A stretch of DNA of 64,000 nt. Source: Mortierella alpina (lineage: Eukaryota; Mortierellomycota; Mortierellomycetes; Mortierellales; Mortierellaceae). How positions within the stretch are numbered: the stretch's first letter is position 1; the number at the start of each line of letters is the position of its first letter. Below, piece by piece: positions 11,530 through 23,011 of this stretch. The DNA is taken from positions 1,178,001 to 1,242,000 of the forward strand of contig JANATF010000012.1 of assembly GCA_029449245.1 (NCBI GenBank). The letters are read 5' to 3'. A program made the position numbers and the translations under genes. The notes under the pieces are model-generated. The model had not been told where the DNA came from, did not search any database, and was given only the letters and a program-made list of their open reading frames with translations.

Positions 11530-12065
11530 ATGCCCATCAAAGTCCCCCCAGCAATACCTTCATCATTGTCCCGTGCATCCAGAAGGATTCAGGTCAAGGA
11601 CGGCCCCAATCTCGAATACGCAAGTGACAAATGCTCCGTCTGATCGCTCCTTCCCTCACTTCAATCTATTGCTGTTCAACTAATCCGAACTCGCCCCTTT
11701 CACAACATCGCACACACCCAGTTCCTGACACGCGCAAGGGTTCTGTCTCTCTATCGCGAGATCCAAAGGACTCTCAAGGACATCAAGGACCCTCGAGACC
11801 GCAAAGACCTTCAAACCTGGGCTCGGTCCGACTTTGAGCATTACCGGCACGAGAAGAACCCTGTACGGAGCTTTTTTTTGCAACCAATAGCCGATAGATC
11901 CGTTCTCCGGATCATCATCTCGATAAGTTACTAACACAGCTTCATCTCACCTTACCGTAGGACAAAATCAAGTCGCTCATCTCGCAAGGAAAACACCAGT
12001 TTCATGCATTGCAAACCAACCTCTCGCTATCTTCAGGCAGCGCACCCAAGAACGGCAAGAAATGA
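11530..12065 (+). CDS. LYRM2-like LYR-motif mitochondrial protein
   Basis: Three exons: 11530-11592, 11722-11862, 11961-12065; 102 aa. The middle exon carries the LYR motif in RARVLSLYREIQRTLK, followed by DRKDLQTWARSDFEHYRH, and the last exon reads DKIKSLISQGKHQFHALQTNL, matching LYRM2 in order and length. LYRM proteins bind mitochondrial acyl carrier protein and assist assembly of respiratory or Fe-S proteins in the matrix; LYRM2 has been linked to complex I. The donor of exon 1 (CAG/GTCAAG) is weak, so the first 21 residues are less sure than the rest. It converges with the PTPS gene 174 bp downstream. Confidence 0.8.
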
Positions 12066-12239
12066 AAACCTCATACCCACGCATACTCTTGTACAATAGT
12101 CAGTAATAACAGCACAATCCATGTTCAAAGTTCAAAGCATAGGCCATCGGTTGCTGACATTGTGTTTGCATTGCTTATTTTTTGCTATGGTACAAAGCGT
12201 ATATGATCTAAATGCCTTCCCCCAACGCGCTACGGACAA

Positions 12240-13287
12240 TTATTCTCCTCGGTAAACAACGACGTTCTTGTCGGTCTCGTACACCTTGATCTCGTGCAGG
12301 TCGTACGAGTTGGAGGGTGGGAGATGAGACTTGATATTTTCCCACAGAAATACAGCCAAGTTCTCGGTTGTACTATTTCAACCAAAAAGAAAGATGCCGT
12401 CAGTAAGTACGTTCAAACATCAAGCATCAGAAGTCGAGGAAAAAAGAATGTAGTCCATCCTCATACCTCGGCCTGGACTCAAAGTAAGGCACATCGATAT
12501 CCTATGCAAAACACATTGAAAACCCCATGGGTCAAAGCTTAGATACGTGGTGTACTTCCATGAGACAGTTTTCGGCTCTGAAGCCTTTCCAAAACATATT
12601 TGTTCCGCAGCGTATTTTTACCAAGTTGCGGTGGTCGCATGGGTCCATAACAGCAACCTGCAGTGTCTTTTTCAAATCCGTGATGTTGATCACCATGCCC
12701 GACTGTGGGTTGATCTAAAGGAAAATAAGTGTGAATATACAGGGCACAAGAGTTTATAAATATAAACGGCAAGTCATGTTTGTCAGCCAGAGGTGTCATT
12801 TCGTTCTTCTCCACAATCCAACTTCACATCCAGACTGAGCTATCCGTGCAGAAGCATAGCAACCCAGCGCCTCGCTGAAAAATAAAGAAAAGCACACTCA
12901 TGTATTTACCTGCCCCTTTATCGTCACCTCGACTGGACGAGTGAGTGGGAGTCGACGAAGAGTGCCATGGAAAAACACCAGGTATGCATCAGGTTTTCGG
13001 AGAGGAGGAGGTAAAAAGAAGGAAGGAGAAAGAAGAGCGACGACAAGATAAGTCTGCGGTTAAGGGACGAATGGATCCATGGGTTGTAGAGGAACGAGGT
13101 TCGTGTTCTTGTTCTTGCCCACTGTCGAACCTTTATAGTTGTGGCCATGTCCTGAGGTGTGGTTGCATTTGCCAAAGAGCTTTACGTTCTCTGCAGGACT
13201 CAGGTGGACGGAATTGAGCCTGTGTGCGGCAGAGAAGTGTTCGATTCTGGTGACATAGGCTGTCCTAACGGGTGTTGAGGAGGTCAT
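12240..13287 (-). CDS. 6-pyruvoyl-tetrahydropterin synthase
   Basis: Second enzyme of tetrahydrobiopterin synthesis, converting 7,8-dihydroneopterin triphosphate to 6-pyruvoyl-tetrahydropterin. Five exons: 13287-13131, 12932-12910 (23 nt), 12714-12622, 12501-12467 (35 nt), 12372-12240; 146 aa, the normal family length. Zinc ligands are His22 (FSAAHRL) and His47/His49 (SGHGHNYK); the catalytic Cys41 lies in KLFGKCNH. Later parts are [27 protein letters not shown] and [11 protein letters not shown], which holds the C-terminal catalytic Glu. All key residues are present. BH4 synthesis is rare in fungi but has been described for Mortierella alpina. Start codons here and at the TFIIIC gene are 367 bp apart on opposite strands. 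Confidence 0.92.
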
Positions 13288-13654
13288 TGGCGGGCTGCTG
13301 GCTGTGGTGAGGAAGGAGAGAATAGGGAATGGAGGAAACAACCGAAAGAACAATGAAATCGAATGAAGGACAGAAGGAAAGAAAAGAGAAATATTCTCCG
13401 TTTGGCCGCAGGTCTCCCACGGCTCGTATGAAAGAGCTCTCAGGGCAGAAAAAAACGTGCTTCTCCAAGCCACGCTCAAGCGTATACTTCATATGTATAC
13501 TTTACAGCGGCACGTCGCGTCGTTTTGTTTCGTTCTCTCTTTCATTAGACAGTGGCATCGTCAAGCTCGCTCAGCAGACTCAACACCAACCAATATCCTC
13601 AGGCGCAGCAGAACTCACATCGCACATCATACCCATCAGAAAAACAATAATAAC

Positions 13655-14620
13655 ATGCAGTCCAGTCTTATCAGCAATGCCACGAGCGAGATCGAGGCAG
13701 AATTCCAAGACCTTGTGGGCTCTTCAGAAAACTCGAGGCCCTACACAGCCAAATCAGCTTCTCCTTCAGCGTCAGGATCAGTGAGGACTGGAAACAATTC
13801 AGTCCAGGAATCCGGCGACAGCATAGTCCCAGGCGATCAAGACAATCAGGACTGGGAATGGGTCGAAGAAACAGAGTACATTATCCTCGACTTTGGTGGC
13901 ACCATGCACGACAGCAAGGACATGGAGCAATTGACTTCATCAGGATACAGTCTTGTGGTAAGGAAGCGGCCCTCTGGCATGCAAATCTCCTGCCTACGGG
14001 CTATTATTAAAGACCCCCCCCCCGCCAAGTGTTTTGTATTAAACACCTTTCTCTTGTGTGGGACACTATAGGGCTTGGATACACCAACGCCATACTTCAG
14101 TGCACGGGGGCGAACGTTCAAAGGATTCTATGACGAAAATGCCTTTACAGAGGATTTGCTCTTCGACATGAAAGGTAACGAGCGACACGTCTGTGGAAGC
14201 AAATGCTAAAGATGCACCTCTCTGGCCACTGTTAACTACTGAAGTTGCCCCGATCTCCTTTTGACATCTTTGGATCTCATGTGAATAGCTTACGACAATA
14301 TCAAGGAGGGACTTGACGACGGCGATGATGAGATCATGGATGGACTAGACTTGGTCACAATAGCCACGAAACGTATCGTGTTTGAGCAAGTGGAGTTAGT
14401 GCACCTCGAGAGGAGTAGAGAACAACCGATCGTCAACCCACAACCTGCAAGCGGCAAAACATTCAGTATTCACAAGGCTGCGCGGGGCACCCTGGGTGTC
14501 AAACTTGCTATGAACAAGAAAGGAAAAGAAGTGGTGCGCGAGGAGAATGATCTGGGGAGTCAGTGTGTGGACCAGGATCCTGTGGCCCTTGAATCGGATG
14601 AGGATGATCGAGACCAGTAA
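13655..14620 (+). CDS. TFIIIC small subunit (GTF3C6/tau55-related)
   Basis: Exons 13655-13957, 14072-14174, 14289-14620; 245 aa. It resembles the TFIIIC_sub6 family, part of the tauA module that binds internal promoters of tRNA genes for RNA polymerase III. The core reads EWVEETEYIILDFGG (the beta-strand opening of the domain), SGYSLVGLDTPTPYFSARGRTFKG, then AFTEDLLFDM. The third exon gives TKRIVFEQVELV, and the C-terminus is acidic. The N-terminal 65 residues are Ser-rich and disordered. The first intron contains a run of ten C. The family call rests on the order of short motifs, so moderate confidence. Confidence 0.68.
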
Positions 14621-15028
14621 CACAATGGCGGATGCACACCAGTTGATCAGCGGCCCCACGACGCTCCGAGACCATGAATGTGCAATAAAGTGGGGTGCCG
14701 GCCTGAGTCCTGGTTACGCATCGAGTGAAACGGGACTTTTTTTTTGATTTTCCGGCCCCACGCGACTCGTGCAAATTTTTCAATTCATGCAGGATCCCGC
14801 GCGTATGATCCAGATGACGACGATTACAGGGCTTGAGCGACCTTGGCATTGGCAACCACACTTCTTCACACCACAACTTCAGCACTTTCATCACTTTCAC
14901 CACTCTCCCCACTGTTCCCACCCTTCGTTTTTCAATGAGGCGTTGCTCACAGTCAATACACCGCATCAATTGACATCTACTTTCACACGCCACGCATACA
15001 CAGGATATACACCCGCAACTCGCACGAC
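14621..15028. other. Intergenic, promoter of first GH16 gene
   Basis: 408 bp between genes on the same strand. It holds a CT/CA-rich leader (14860-14930) and nothing else I can support. Confidence 0.5.
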
Positions 15029-16066
15029 ATGAAATCGCCTTCCCCATTATCCGCCCTGATTGTCCTAGCCTCAGCTATCTGGACAGTAACATCACAGCCA
15101 CGGGAAGCGGCCAATGATGGCTTCTTTGAAGCCTTGGACAATCATGACAATTTTAATATCGCTAACGGCTACGGTCCAGAGCGATGGGGTAAGTGAACGT
15201 GAACCAAGACTAGTTCTCTACAACCTACAAAGTATGGCGAAAACGGTGTGGTGATCTTGAGAAGCATTTTCCTAACCACGACCTTTTTTTTTTCTTCGAT
15301 CCATCATTCAGGCTGCTCTTTTACCCGCACACAGGTACACGAGACAAGCGAGGGAACACGGATCACCATCGGCAAGGATTCGGAACTAAAGCCATACTCT
15401 TGTGGAGAATTGGTTCACAAATCAACGCACCTCGGATATGGCATTTATTCTATAGAGATGATCGCCTCCCAGGTCGTGGGCCAAGTCACCGCCTTCTTCC
15501 TCATTGCCAACGAGGACACTGAGATTGACATTGAAGTCACAGGGCTCAACACCCAGGTGGGTTGGTTGAACATTTGGCATGACCAGAGGCAGAACCCCAT
15601 TTCCATCCACTTGCCCTTCGACGCCGCCCAGGGCTGGCATTCCTATCAGTTTGAATGGCGGCCCAGCTACGTCGCTTGGTCTGTTGATGGAAACGTGGTC
15701 CTTAACCGATCCGATATCCCCACCACCAGCCCACGGAACGCCAACTACAAACTGGTGATCAATTCATGGATCCAGGTTCAGCCCGAGACAACGTTGGACT
15801 GGGCGGGCAAGTTCCGGTACCCAATAGATGGCACCATTCCTCAGGCGCACTTTAGGAATATGCGACACACGCCCTGGGTGGATCCTCAACAAACCAGGAA
15901 CGGAGACGGGGACAATGATGGCAAGGGAGAACCTCAGACTCCAACGGATGGCTCTGAGAACCGTCAGAAATCAAGTGCAGAGTCCGTCAAGAGGCCCACA
16001 GGGAACACGGTGGCCGGATGTACAGCAATTGTCGTCGTGGCCGTGACGTTTATGGTCCTATTCTGA
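15029..16066 (+). CDS. GH16 glycoside hydrolase/transglycosylase with GPI-like tail
   Basis: Exons 15029-15188 and 15312-16066; 304 aa. A signal peptide (SALIVLASAIWTVTS) starts the protein. The GH16 catalytic signature ExDxE is present as EIDIE in NEDTEIDIEVTGL, with the nucleophile and acid/base glutamates both kept. Flanking strands CGELVHKST, QVTAFFLIAN, WHSYQFEWRPSYVAWSVDG and LVINSWIQ are typical of the fold. After a Ser/Thr/Asn-rich spacer the chain ends in a hydrophobic tail (VAGCTAIVVVAVTFMVLF), which suggests a GPI anchor and a cell-wall glucan or chitin-glucan role like that of Crh-type enzymes. A paralogue without the tail lies at 19882-20721. Confidence 0.87.
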
Positions 16067-16261
16067 GGAGGCTTTGTCCAGCAAGGGAAGGGGGGGAGGA
16101 TAAATAGCTTGTGCGATCCTGTGGTCGATGTAGCTCTTTGATTTCTCGTATAAACAAGGCAACCGATATCCGTGATTGATTATCGGGTTATTAACGGGTG
16201 GAAAAGCGAAGCAGCTTGTCCCGCGTCGTTCTCATTCATCTCAGCACCACAACCAAAAGCG

Positions 16262-17908
16262 ATGACTTTACTCAAGTACAATCAGTCTGTCGAGCTCCCA
16301 GGAACCCGGAGACCCGGCCAGACAGGTAATGGCCCAGTATATGTAGCAGAAGACTACACTTTAGTACCTTCATGACACGCGCGATCCTGCAACGGGAGAT
16401 ACCGTTCCATCTCGAGTCCAGAGTTTAGGGTCTGCATCTGCCCTTCTCGCTTGGCTGAACAATCATCACTCCAACTCAAATAGGTATCTATCGCCGTAAA
16501 GGCTTCGAAGACGCACTTGTCTCCATCCCACCCAGCCGACCGCACATCAAGACCGTTTATGATGGTTTTCAACATGGGCTGAGTGTTTCGCCCGATGGAC
16601 CCTGCCTGGGCAAGCGTATCTACGACCCATTGACGGACACCTTTGGAGGATATGTCTGGCAGACATATACTGAGGTAAATGACCGCATCACTCGCTTCGG
16701 CAGTGGACTGCTCAAGATCCATCAGGATGCGCATGGTCTCGAGACGGTAGGCCAAAAGTGGTTCGTTGGTATCTGAGCCATCAACCGACCGGAGTGGACC
16801 ATCGCCTCTGAGGCGTGCTCAGCCTACAACCTGATCTCTGTGGGTCTTTACGACACACTAGGACCTGATGCTGTCACCTACGGCATCAACCACTCTGACT
16901 GCTCCATCGTAGTTACAAGTGGTAAGTGAAAATGGCAACAGTGTACAAAACAAAGTCGTGCTCCTTCTCGTAATTTAAGATACTAAACCATTTTTTTTTT
17001 GGTTTTCGCTGCGAATAATGTCGCGACGCTGTTGAGCGAGTCTTCCAAGATGCCAGGACTCAAAGCCATTATCAGCATGGACGATCTCGACTCTGGAAAA
17101 GCGGGTCCAGGGCCGGTAACCACTGGGCCTATCCTCAGAACTTACGCTCAGGACAAAGGAGTCCTACTCTACGACTGGACTGAGATCGAAGCCACTGGAG
17201 ACCAGCATGCAAGAAAGCACACCCCGCCAACATCTTTGGATATAAACACGATCTGTTACATCAGTGGCACTACAGGATTGCCGGTACGCGTTTGTTTTTT
17301 TGAGGGGAAACCCTGTCAACAACATTCCTCCCCCTTGGACATGTGTTGACAAGAAGCAACTCTTGTGCTTTTTTTGTTTTTCTTTCTCATAGAAAGGCGC
17401 CATTGTAACCCACGGAAACATGATCGCGCCCTTGGCTGGCACTGACGTGACTCTTCAAATAATGCCTGATGCGTGTCTCATTAGTTTCTTGCCTCTGGCC
17501 CACCAAATGGGACGAATGGTTGAGATCTGGCTGCTCAGTTCTGGAGGAAAGATTGGATATGGCACGGGCAATATTTTGCGTCTGCTTGAAGACATGTCGT
17601 ATCTAAAGCCCACGTTATTCCTTACTGTGCCCAGACTGTTGAACCGTATATATGCCAAGGTGCACGCGGCAACGGCTGGAGCTCCAGGGTGGGTGGGGAC
17701 TTTGGCACGGAGAGGACTGGTCAGTAAGCTTGCCAATCTAAGAGAAGGTAAGGGTGTCCGTCACGCATTGTGGGACCGGATCCTTTTCTCGAAGGTGAAG
17801 AAGGCGCTCGGCGGGAATGTGAGCCACATTCTAGTGGGTAAGTGTATTAACGCATGACAGAGCCACAAAAGCGACCATCCTCAGGCATCGCGCTGGATTA
17901 TCGCATTC

Positions 17909-17952
<44 letters not shown>

Positions 17953-19053
17953 CTTGCAGGTTCGGCGCCCGTCTCGGCAGAAGTTCTAGATTTTATCCGT
18001 GTTGCCTTCTGCTGCGAAGTTATAGAGGGTTACGGACAGACGGAGGGCAGTGCAGCGGCCGCGCACACCAACTTGGGTGAGACTGAGGCTGGACTCGTCG
18101 GCCCTCCTGCCGTTTGCAGTGAGATCAACTTGGTGGATGTTCCTGAGCTCAACTACTTTGCGACAGACAAGCCCTTCCCTCGTGGCGAGATTTGCGTCCG
18201 TGGGGCAGGTGTCATTCCGGGTTATCTTAAGGATGAGGCCAAGACCAAGGAGACCATTGACGAAGAGGGCTGGCTGCATTCAGGCGATATTGGACTCATA
18301 AGCAGCCATGGCACCATCACCATCATTGATAGGAAGAAGAGCGTCTTCAAGGTAAACTAAAACAGTGTATTGTGCAGTGATTTTGAGAGAGTGGCTCTCT
18401 GCAGTTCATCGCTTTGCACACGATTCGCGTATAGAACACTGAAGGCCCTCTACTTTTTCTATCCTCTGTGTCTGAACCAGCTGAGTCAAGGAGAATACGT
18501 TGCAGCAGAGAACATTGAAGGACGCCTCCTCTATAAGGTTCCATACATCCAAAAGATTCTCGTGCACGGCGACTTGACTGAAAGCTGTGTGGTGACCATC
18601 GTGATTCCAGAACCGGAGGCTTTCATTCCCTTTGTGAACAACGTGCTTGAGAACATGATTCTTCAACCCGGAGACCTGGCTGCCTACAAGAAAATCCTTA
18701 GTGACCCCAAGTTGAACCAAGCGGTTCTCCAGGAGCTCATGCAGGCTGGCAAGGAGATTGGACTAAAAGGTGAGGCATTCGTTTCCTATGCCAATAGCTC
18801 TGCGAATCGTTTCTAAATAGAACTCACGCGTTTTCGCACGAAATAACAATAATAATAATAATAACAACTCTATGTTCTCTTGTGCTTAGCTTCGAGATCC
18901 CAAAGGCGCACCTTCTAGAGTCTGAGCCTTTCACGATCGAAAACGGTGTTGACGCCGACTTTAAAGACCAAGAGGCATCCCGTTGTCCAGGCCTACCGCG
19001 GGCAAGTGACAGCTCTTTACCAGGAGATCCGCCAAAAGGAATCCAAGCTGTAG
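16262..19053 (+). pseudogene. Long-chain acyl-CoA synthetase pseudogene
   Basis: A fatty-acyl-CoA synthetase (ATP-dependent fatty acid activation, AMP-binding family) is readable across exons 16262-16325, 16484-16921, about 17003-17282, 17393-17837, 17960-18351, 18481-18769 and 18890-19053. Landmarks: RPGQTGIYRRKG, the P-loop motif YISGTTGLP-KGA (the second residue is Ile where Thr is usual), EGYGQTEGS, GWLHSGDIG, and EIPKAHLLESEPFTIENG. Lesions: TGA at 16774-16776 where the family has Trp (VGI-stop-AINRPEW); the expected acceptor before 17003 reads GG, not AG; exon 7 joins one base short at 18890; and a second indel near 18945 shifts the VLTPTLKTKRHPVV tail out of frame. Intron 4 carries a long CT microsatellite. 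The former reading frame is otherwise well kept, so inactivation looks recent. Confidence 0.88.
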
Positions 19054-19881
19054 CCGGTTTGAGGTCGTTAATTACTACAGGTGCCTGGGAGCCTTGACTC
19101 CGACCCGCAAACCCCAGTGCTAGTAGCTCTGCTTGTGTATACGCTACCTGCTCTTTCAAAGCAAGAGAATAGAATACATGATCAGCACAGCAAAAGTGGC
19201 TTTACCCCGTTCTTGTCATCCTTGGCTCACTGAGAGTGAACCTCAAGAGCCCAAGGAAGTATCAGCACTGCGATGCATTTCTGCTTTCATAAACGTTTAC
19301 AGAACGGCAGTGCGCTATCAAACAGAAGGTACTTCTTCGCGATCATGAGGCTGGCACACCTCAAGATTGTCTCATCCATGGGCAACCTTTATAGGTTTAG
19401 AGTATCCCGGTCGGGTACAATAGCTCGAGCCAGGCGTGTTGCAAACATGTCTGGCTTGTGGTTCGTTGCAAGTGAAGGATGAGGTAGCTACAGAGCCTGG
19501 GGTTTGTCAAGCGTCTCGGTTTGCTGTTACAAACAGAAGGGCGTACCATTCCGAGGCTTCTACTTTGATGGCGAAACGATCCGCCAAGGTTGAAATCGTA
19601 ATTTATTTCATTCCAGTCAGCCAACCACGCACCGCGAAGAGCCCAGGGGTCACTTCCCATAAAACGAACTATAAACCTGCAGCAACTTTCGCGATCTGCT
19701 GTCGGGCGTACCAATGCTTTATTGCGGCGCGCACGATTCTGTGCCGCACTCGCATCAGGCCGCTTTATAAAGTCTTGGAGAATTGGAGACGATTTTCGTC
19801 CCCTCAACTCTCAACTTGTCTCCTCTCACCTCCTTAACGTAACACCATTCCTCCTCCTCCCCCTCCTGCTCCTCCCCCTTC
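19054..19881. other. Intergenic, 5' of second GH16 gene
   Basis: 828 bp. No ORF with family features. 19800-19880 is a C/T-rich leader immediately before the start codon. Confidence 0.5.
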
Positions 19882-20721
19882 ATGAAGTCCATTTTCTCAT
19901 TGACACTGCTGGCCGCATTGGCACTGTCGGCTTCGAACGTCGCCTCATCTGCCGCTGTGCCCGAACAACCCCCCAGCCCTTACAGCCAAGCTTTTGCCAC
20001 TCGCATGGACGTGGACAAGGATGACCCTATTAACACCCAGGGTCGTGGTCCCAAAGGCTTCTTTGAATCCCTCACACTCCCCAATAAAACGATCTCTCAC
20101 GTCAGGGACCCCGCCGCTGCCGTCATCTCCAAGTTCTACATCCCCGACAACACTGGTCCTGCCCGTTGGAGCTGCAGATACCGATCCCAAGAGGTCAAGA
20201 TCACCGAAGAGGGAGCTGTCCTCTCCATCGGTCGCAATGATAACCAGAAGCCATACTCGTGTGGAGAGCTCGTCTACATCGAGGAAGCCCACTACGGCAC
20301 CTACACTGTCGACATGATCTCGTCCAATGTCCGTGGCCATGTCACTGGCTTCTTCCTCATCGCCAACGGCATCTCTGAGATTGACATGGAGCTCACGGGG
20401 TTGGACTCCAAGTACCTTTGGATCAACGTTTGGAAGCGTAGTGTCCAGCATCCGATCAAGGTCCCTCTGGACTTTGACGCTGCTAAGGATTGGCACACCT
20501 ATTCGTTCGAGTGGCGGGAGAACTTTATTGCTTGGTACGTTGACGGCAAGTTGATCCATAAGCGAAAGGATATCTCGACCGCGGATCCGGATGATACAAA
20601 GTATCGCCTGGCCTTGAACTCTTGGACTCACAACGATGTGGACGCCTGGGCAGGACGGTTTAGCATGCCCAAGGATCGCACGGTGGAGAGCAAATTCAGG
20701 AATTTGCGTTATACTCCATAG
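19882..20721 (+). CDS. GH16 glycoside hydrolase, secreted, no GPI tail
   Basis: Intronless, 279 aa. The signal peptide is residues 1 to about 24 (FSLTLLAALALSASNVASS). The catalytic ExDxE motif is E166-I-D168-M-E170 in ISEIDMELTGL. The surrounding pattern (KPYSCGELVY, HVTGFFLIAN, WHTYSFEWRENFIAWYVDG, LALNSWTH) closely parallels the GH16 gene at 15029, so the two are paralogues. This copy has no intron and stops right after the domain (KFRNLRYTP), so it should be soluble or only loosely wall-bound. Likely acts on beta-glucans. It is separated from its paralogue by the acyl-CoA synthetase pseudogene. Confidence 0.87.
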   Translation: MKSIFSLTLLAALALSASNVASSAAVPEQPPSPYSQAFATRMDVDKDDPINTQGRGPKGFFESLTLPNKTISHVRDPAAAVISKFYIPDNTGPARWSCRYRSQEVKITEEGAVLSIGRNDNQKPYSCGELVYIEEAHYGTYTVDMISSNVRGHVTGFFLIANGISEIDMELTGLDSKYLWINVWKRSVQHPIKVPLDFDAAKDWHTYSFEWRENFIAWYVDGKLIHKRKDISTADPDDTKYRLALNSWTHNDVDAWAGRFSMPKDRTVESKFRNLRYTP

Positions 20722-21220
20722 AATGCTTTGCCGATCCCGCCTTCATTCTTCTCTCTCGCGCCTCTCCTCCCATCTTATATATCCAGACATTTAGAAAAGC
20801 TCGTGTAATGACCAACGGAACTATTCTTTGTTACCTTTCTCCTTCCGTGTTCGAGCGAAATATATATATATTTTTAATTCAAGGTGGAAGATAAAAGTGC
20901 AAGCAAATGGTCGTTGAGGAGGTGTGTCGTTGAGGAGGTGTGTCATTCTAAGGACCGAAATAAAACAAAGAAAGCAATGAAAGAACAAATGAAGGAAGAG
21001 ATAGAAAGAAAAAAAAGAGCTAGCAGAGGATGTATGGAGGATGTTTGTGGTTTGGGGATATAGGTATTTACAAATGTTGGGTGGTTGCGTAAAAGATCTG
21101 GCATGGAATGTGAATCTTCCATATTTTTCCTCTCTAGTCATTTTTTTGTTGTTGTTCTGTCCACACAGAACGGACCATCGGACCGGTCGGTTGAGAAAAC
21201 ACAATCATCCTTTCTCCTCC
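20722..21220. other. Intergenic between convergent genes
   Basis: 499 bp of 3' flanks. Contains a TA run with T-tract (20861-20875) and a tandem 15-bp duplication around 20914-20945 (GTCGTTGAGGAGGTGT repeated). No gene seen. Confidence 0.5.
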
Positions 21221-22687
21221 CTACTTGAATCCTGAGAAGCCGTCCTTACGTTGAGACTTGACGTGGTTCCTCTCCGATTCCTGGTTGTTCAAGTAGTTGG
21301 ACATGGGTCTCTGAATCCCTATGATCCAGCCTAGCTTTACTTTAAACTCCTCAATTGCAGACGAGAACATGCCCTGAGAGGCGATATTGTGTTGTTCCAA
21401 GCTATATCAACCATGCAGAAGAACAATCAGTTTTCGATCAACCATCAGGGGAGCGACGATAAAAACAGACCACTGCACAGACATTTGACTTACTTCTTGG
21501 CCCATTCCTGGACGGTGAGTTGGCCATACATCTTGCCTTCTTCAAGTTTGCTGCTAGCATCCTGGATCGCTTTGATCCAATATTCCGCAAGGGTTTTGTA
21601 GAGGTTGGTCTTGTGCTCATTGTTGGCAGCAGTATCCCAGTTGGGCAACCGATGACAAAACTCTGTGGCGATATGGAGGAAAGAAAAAGAGGTCGTTGGG
21701 AACTCTGGTGGCGATGTGAAATGGCTGGTATAGTCCACGAGTGTTTCCTAGAAGAGAGAAGGTCATTGCGTCAGTTAAACCGCTTTTTGTTATGGGGGGA
21801 ATTGGCATACGCGGATGAGCGAGCCCAACAATGATAAGTGGCATACAACAAGCTCCTCCAGTGCAGGCTTGACTCTGTTGAACGAGTAGTCGTCACGTCC
21901 AGGGCCCCACTTTGTGTAAGGGAAGGCTTCCTGCAGCTTCGCCTCGAGCGAGACGAGCATGGGCTGCACTGCGGCGACGGTGGGACGAGGGACCAGATGG
22001 CTGATCTCCTCTAGTAGTTGAGGGTGGCCCTCGACGAGGGTGCTGATGAGGTTGACCAGCTGCGAAGGCGTGAGAGGCGCTGTGGGAGGTACGAAGCAGA
22101 CAAGAGATTGCAAAAGTTAGCAAGTATGGTCTACGGTGTGCAGGTGTCAATCTGGCTGGGAGACGGGTGCTCTAGGAGCGCGTGCGTGTCGCAGTCAGTC
22201 CGCAACGGGGACAGGGGTGAAAGAAAGACAAGGAAGGGGGCATATCGGTACAGAAGGAGCCTACTGTCTACTGCACTGTCTCGATACTTTTTTGCTCCGC
22301 TCTCACTGCCTCACACATAATCACATACGCACACTCGCATACGAGAGCCATCATATTGGGCACCAAGGGCGGATGTAAAAAATAAAGAGAGCGCAGAGCT
22401 GCAGTGTGCGAAGGGGGAGGGAGAGGAGGATATCCACTTACCAATCAGCTTGTTCACAGTCTTCTTCTTGGCCATCCATTCCGCTGTGGTCCGGACTCTC
22501 TTGACCTTGGCATGCTCGCTGTGATCGCTATTACTGTCGGAGGGCGAAGGCGGTCCAGACGAGGGCATGGGGCTGTCATTGTCCTCGCTCGGCTTGCGTT
22601 TCAGCGATGCTGTAAATTCCGTCACAAAAGTGTTGAGCATCACACGGCAAGAGGACGAGGAGGAAGACGAGGAGTGTGTGTGTGTAG

Positions 22688-22719
<32 letters not shown>

Positions 22720-23011
22720 AAAAAAAGAGAAAGACAGAATGAAGTTTTACATTAGTATGGAGCATTCAACAACAAAACCCATATGTACATTATATACAAA
22801 AAAGGAGTTGCCATGAGGCAAAAAAGGGCGTTTCTCTTTGCTTTGTCCAACAATCAACGAGGTCCTTACAGCGAGGTGCGTCCATATTGATATTTGCGCC
22901 GTAGCCACGCAGACGAGGCTGAGCAAAGTTCCCGTTAAACTGATGAGGATGCTGGAAGGCCGAAGAGGGCGAGTGGGAGTGGGGGATAGCGAAGCACGGA
23001 CTGTCACCCAT
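21221..23011 (-). CDS. Cut8/STS1 nuclear proteasome tethering factor
   Basis: Five exons: 23011-22870, 22609-22442, 22079-21847, 21747-21494, 21401-21221; 325 aa. Cut8/STS1 anchors the 26S proteasome at the nuclear envelope. The N-terminal exon (QHPHQFNGNFAQPRLRG) joins in phase to the basic stretch SSLKRKPSEDN, followed by KVKRVRTTAEWMAKKK. The helical domain reads TPSQLVNLISTLVEGHP, LVPRPTVAAV, KLQEAFPYTKWGPGRDDYS, HFTSPPEFPTTSFSFLH, RLPNWD, KMYGQLTVQEW and GMFSSAIEEFKVKLGWI, all family hallmarks in order. The disordered lysine-rich N-terminus is, in fission yeast, the ubiquitinated and proteasome-binding part. An ATG at 22640 lies inside intron 1 in this model. Confidence 0.9.

Noticed and set aside
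22442-22640. Cut8 starting at the ATG at 22640
   Set aside because: The upstream exon 23011-22870 splices in phase to 22609 and supplies a typical Cut8 N-terminus; the 22640 ATG then lies in the intron.
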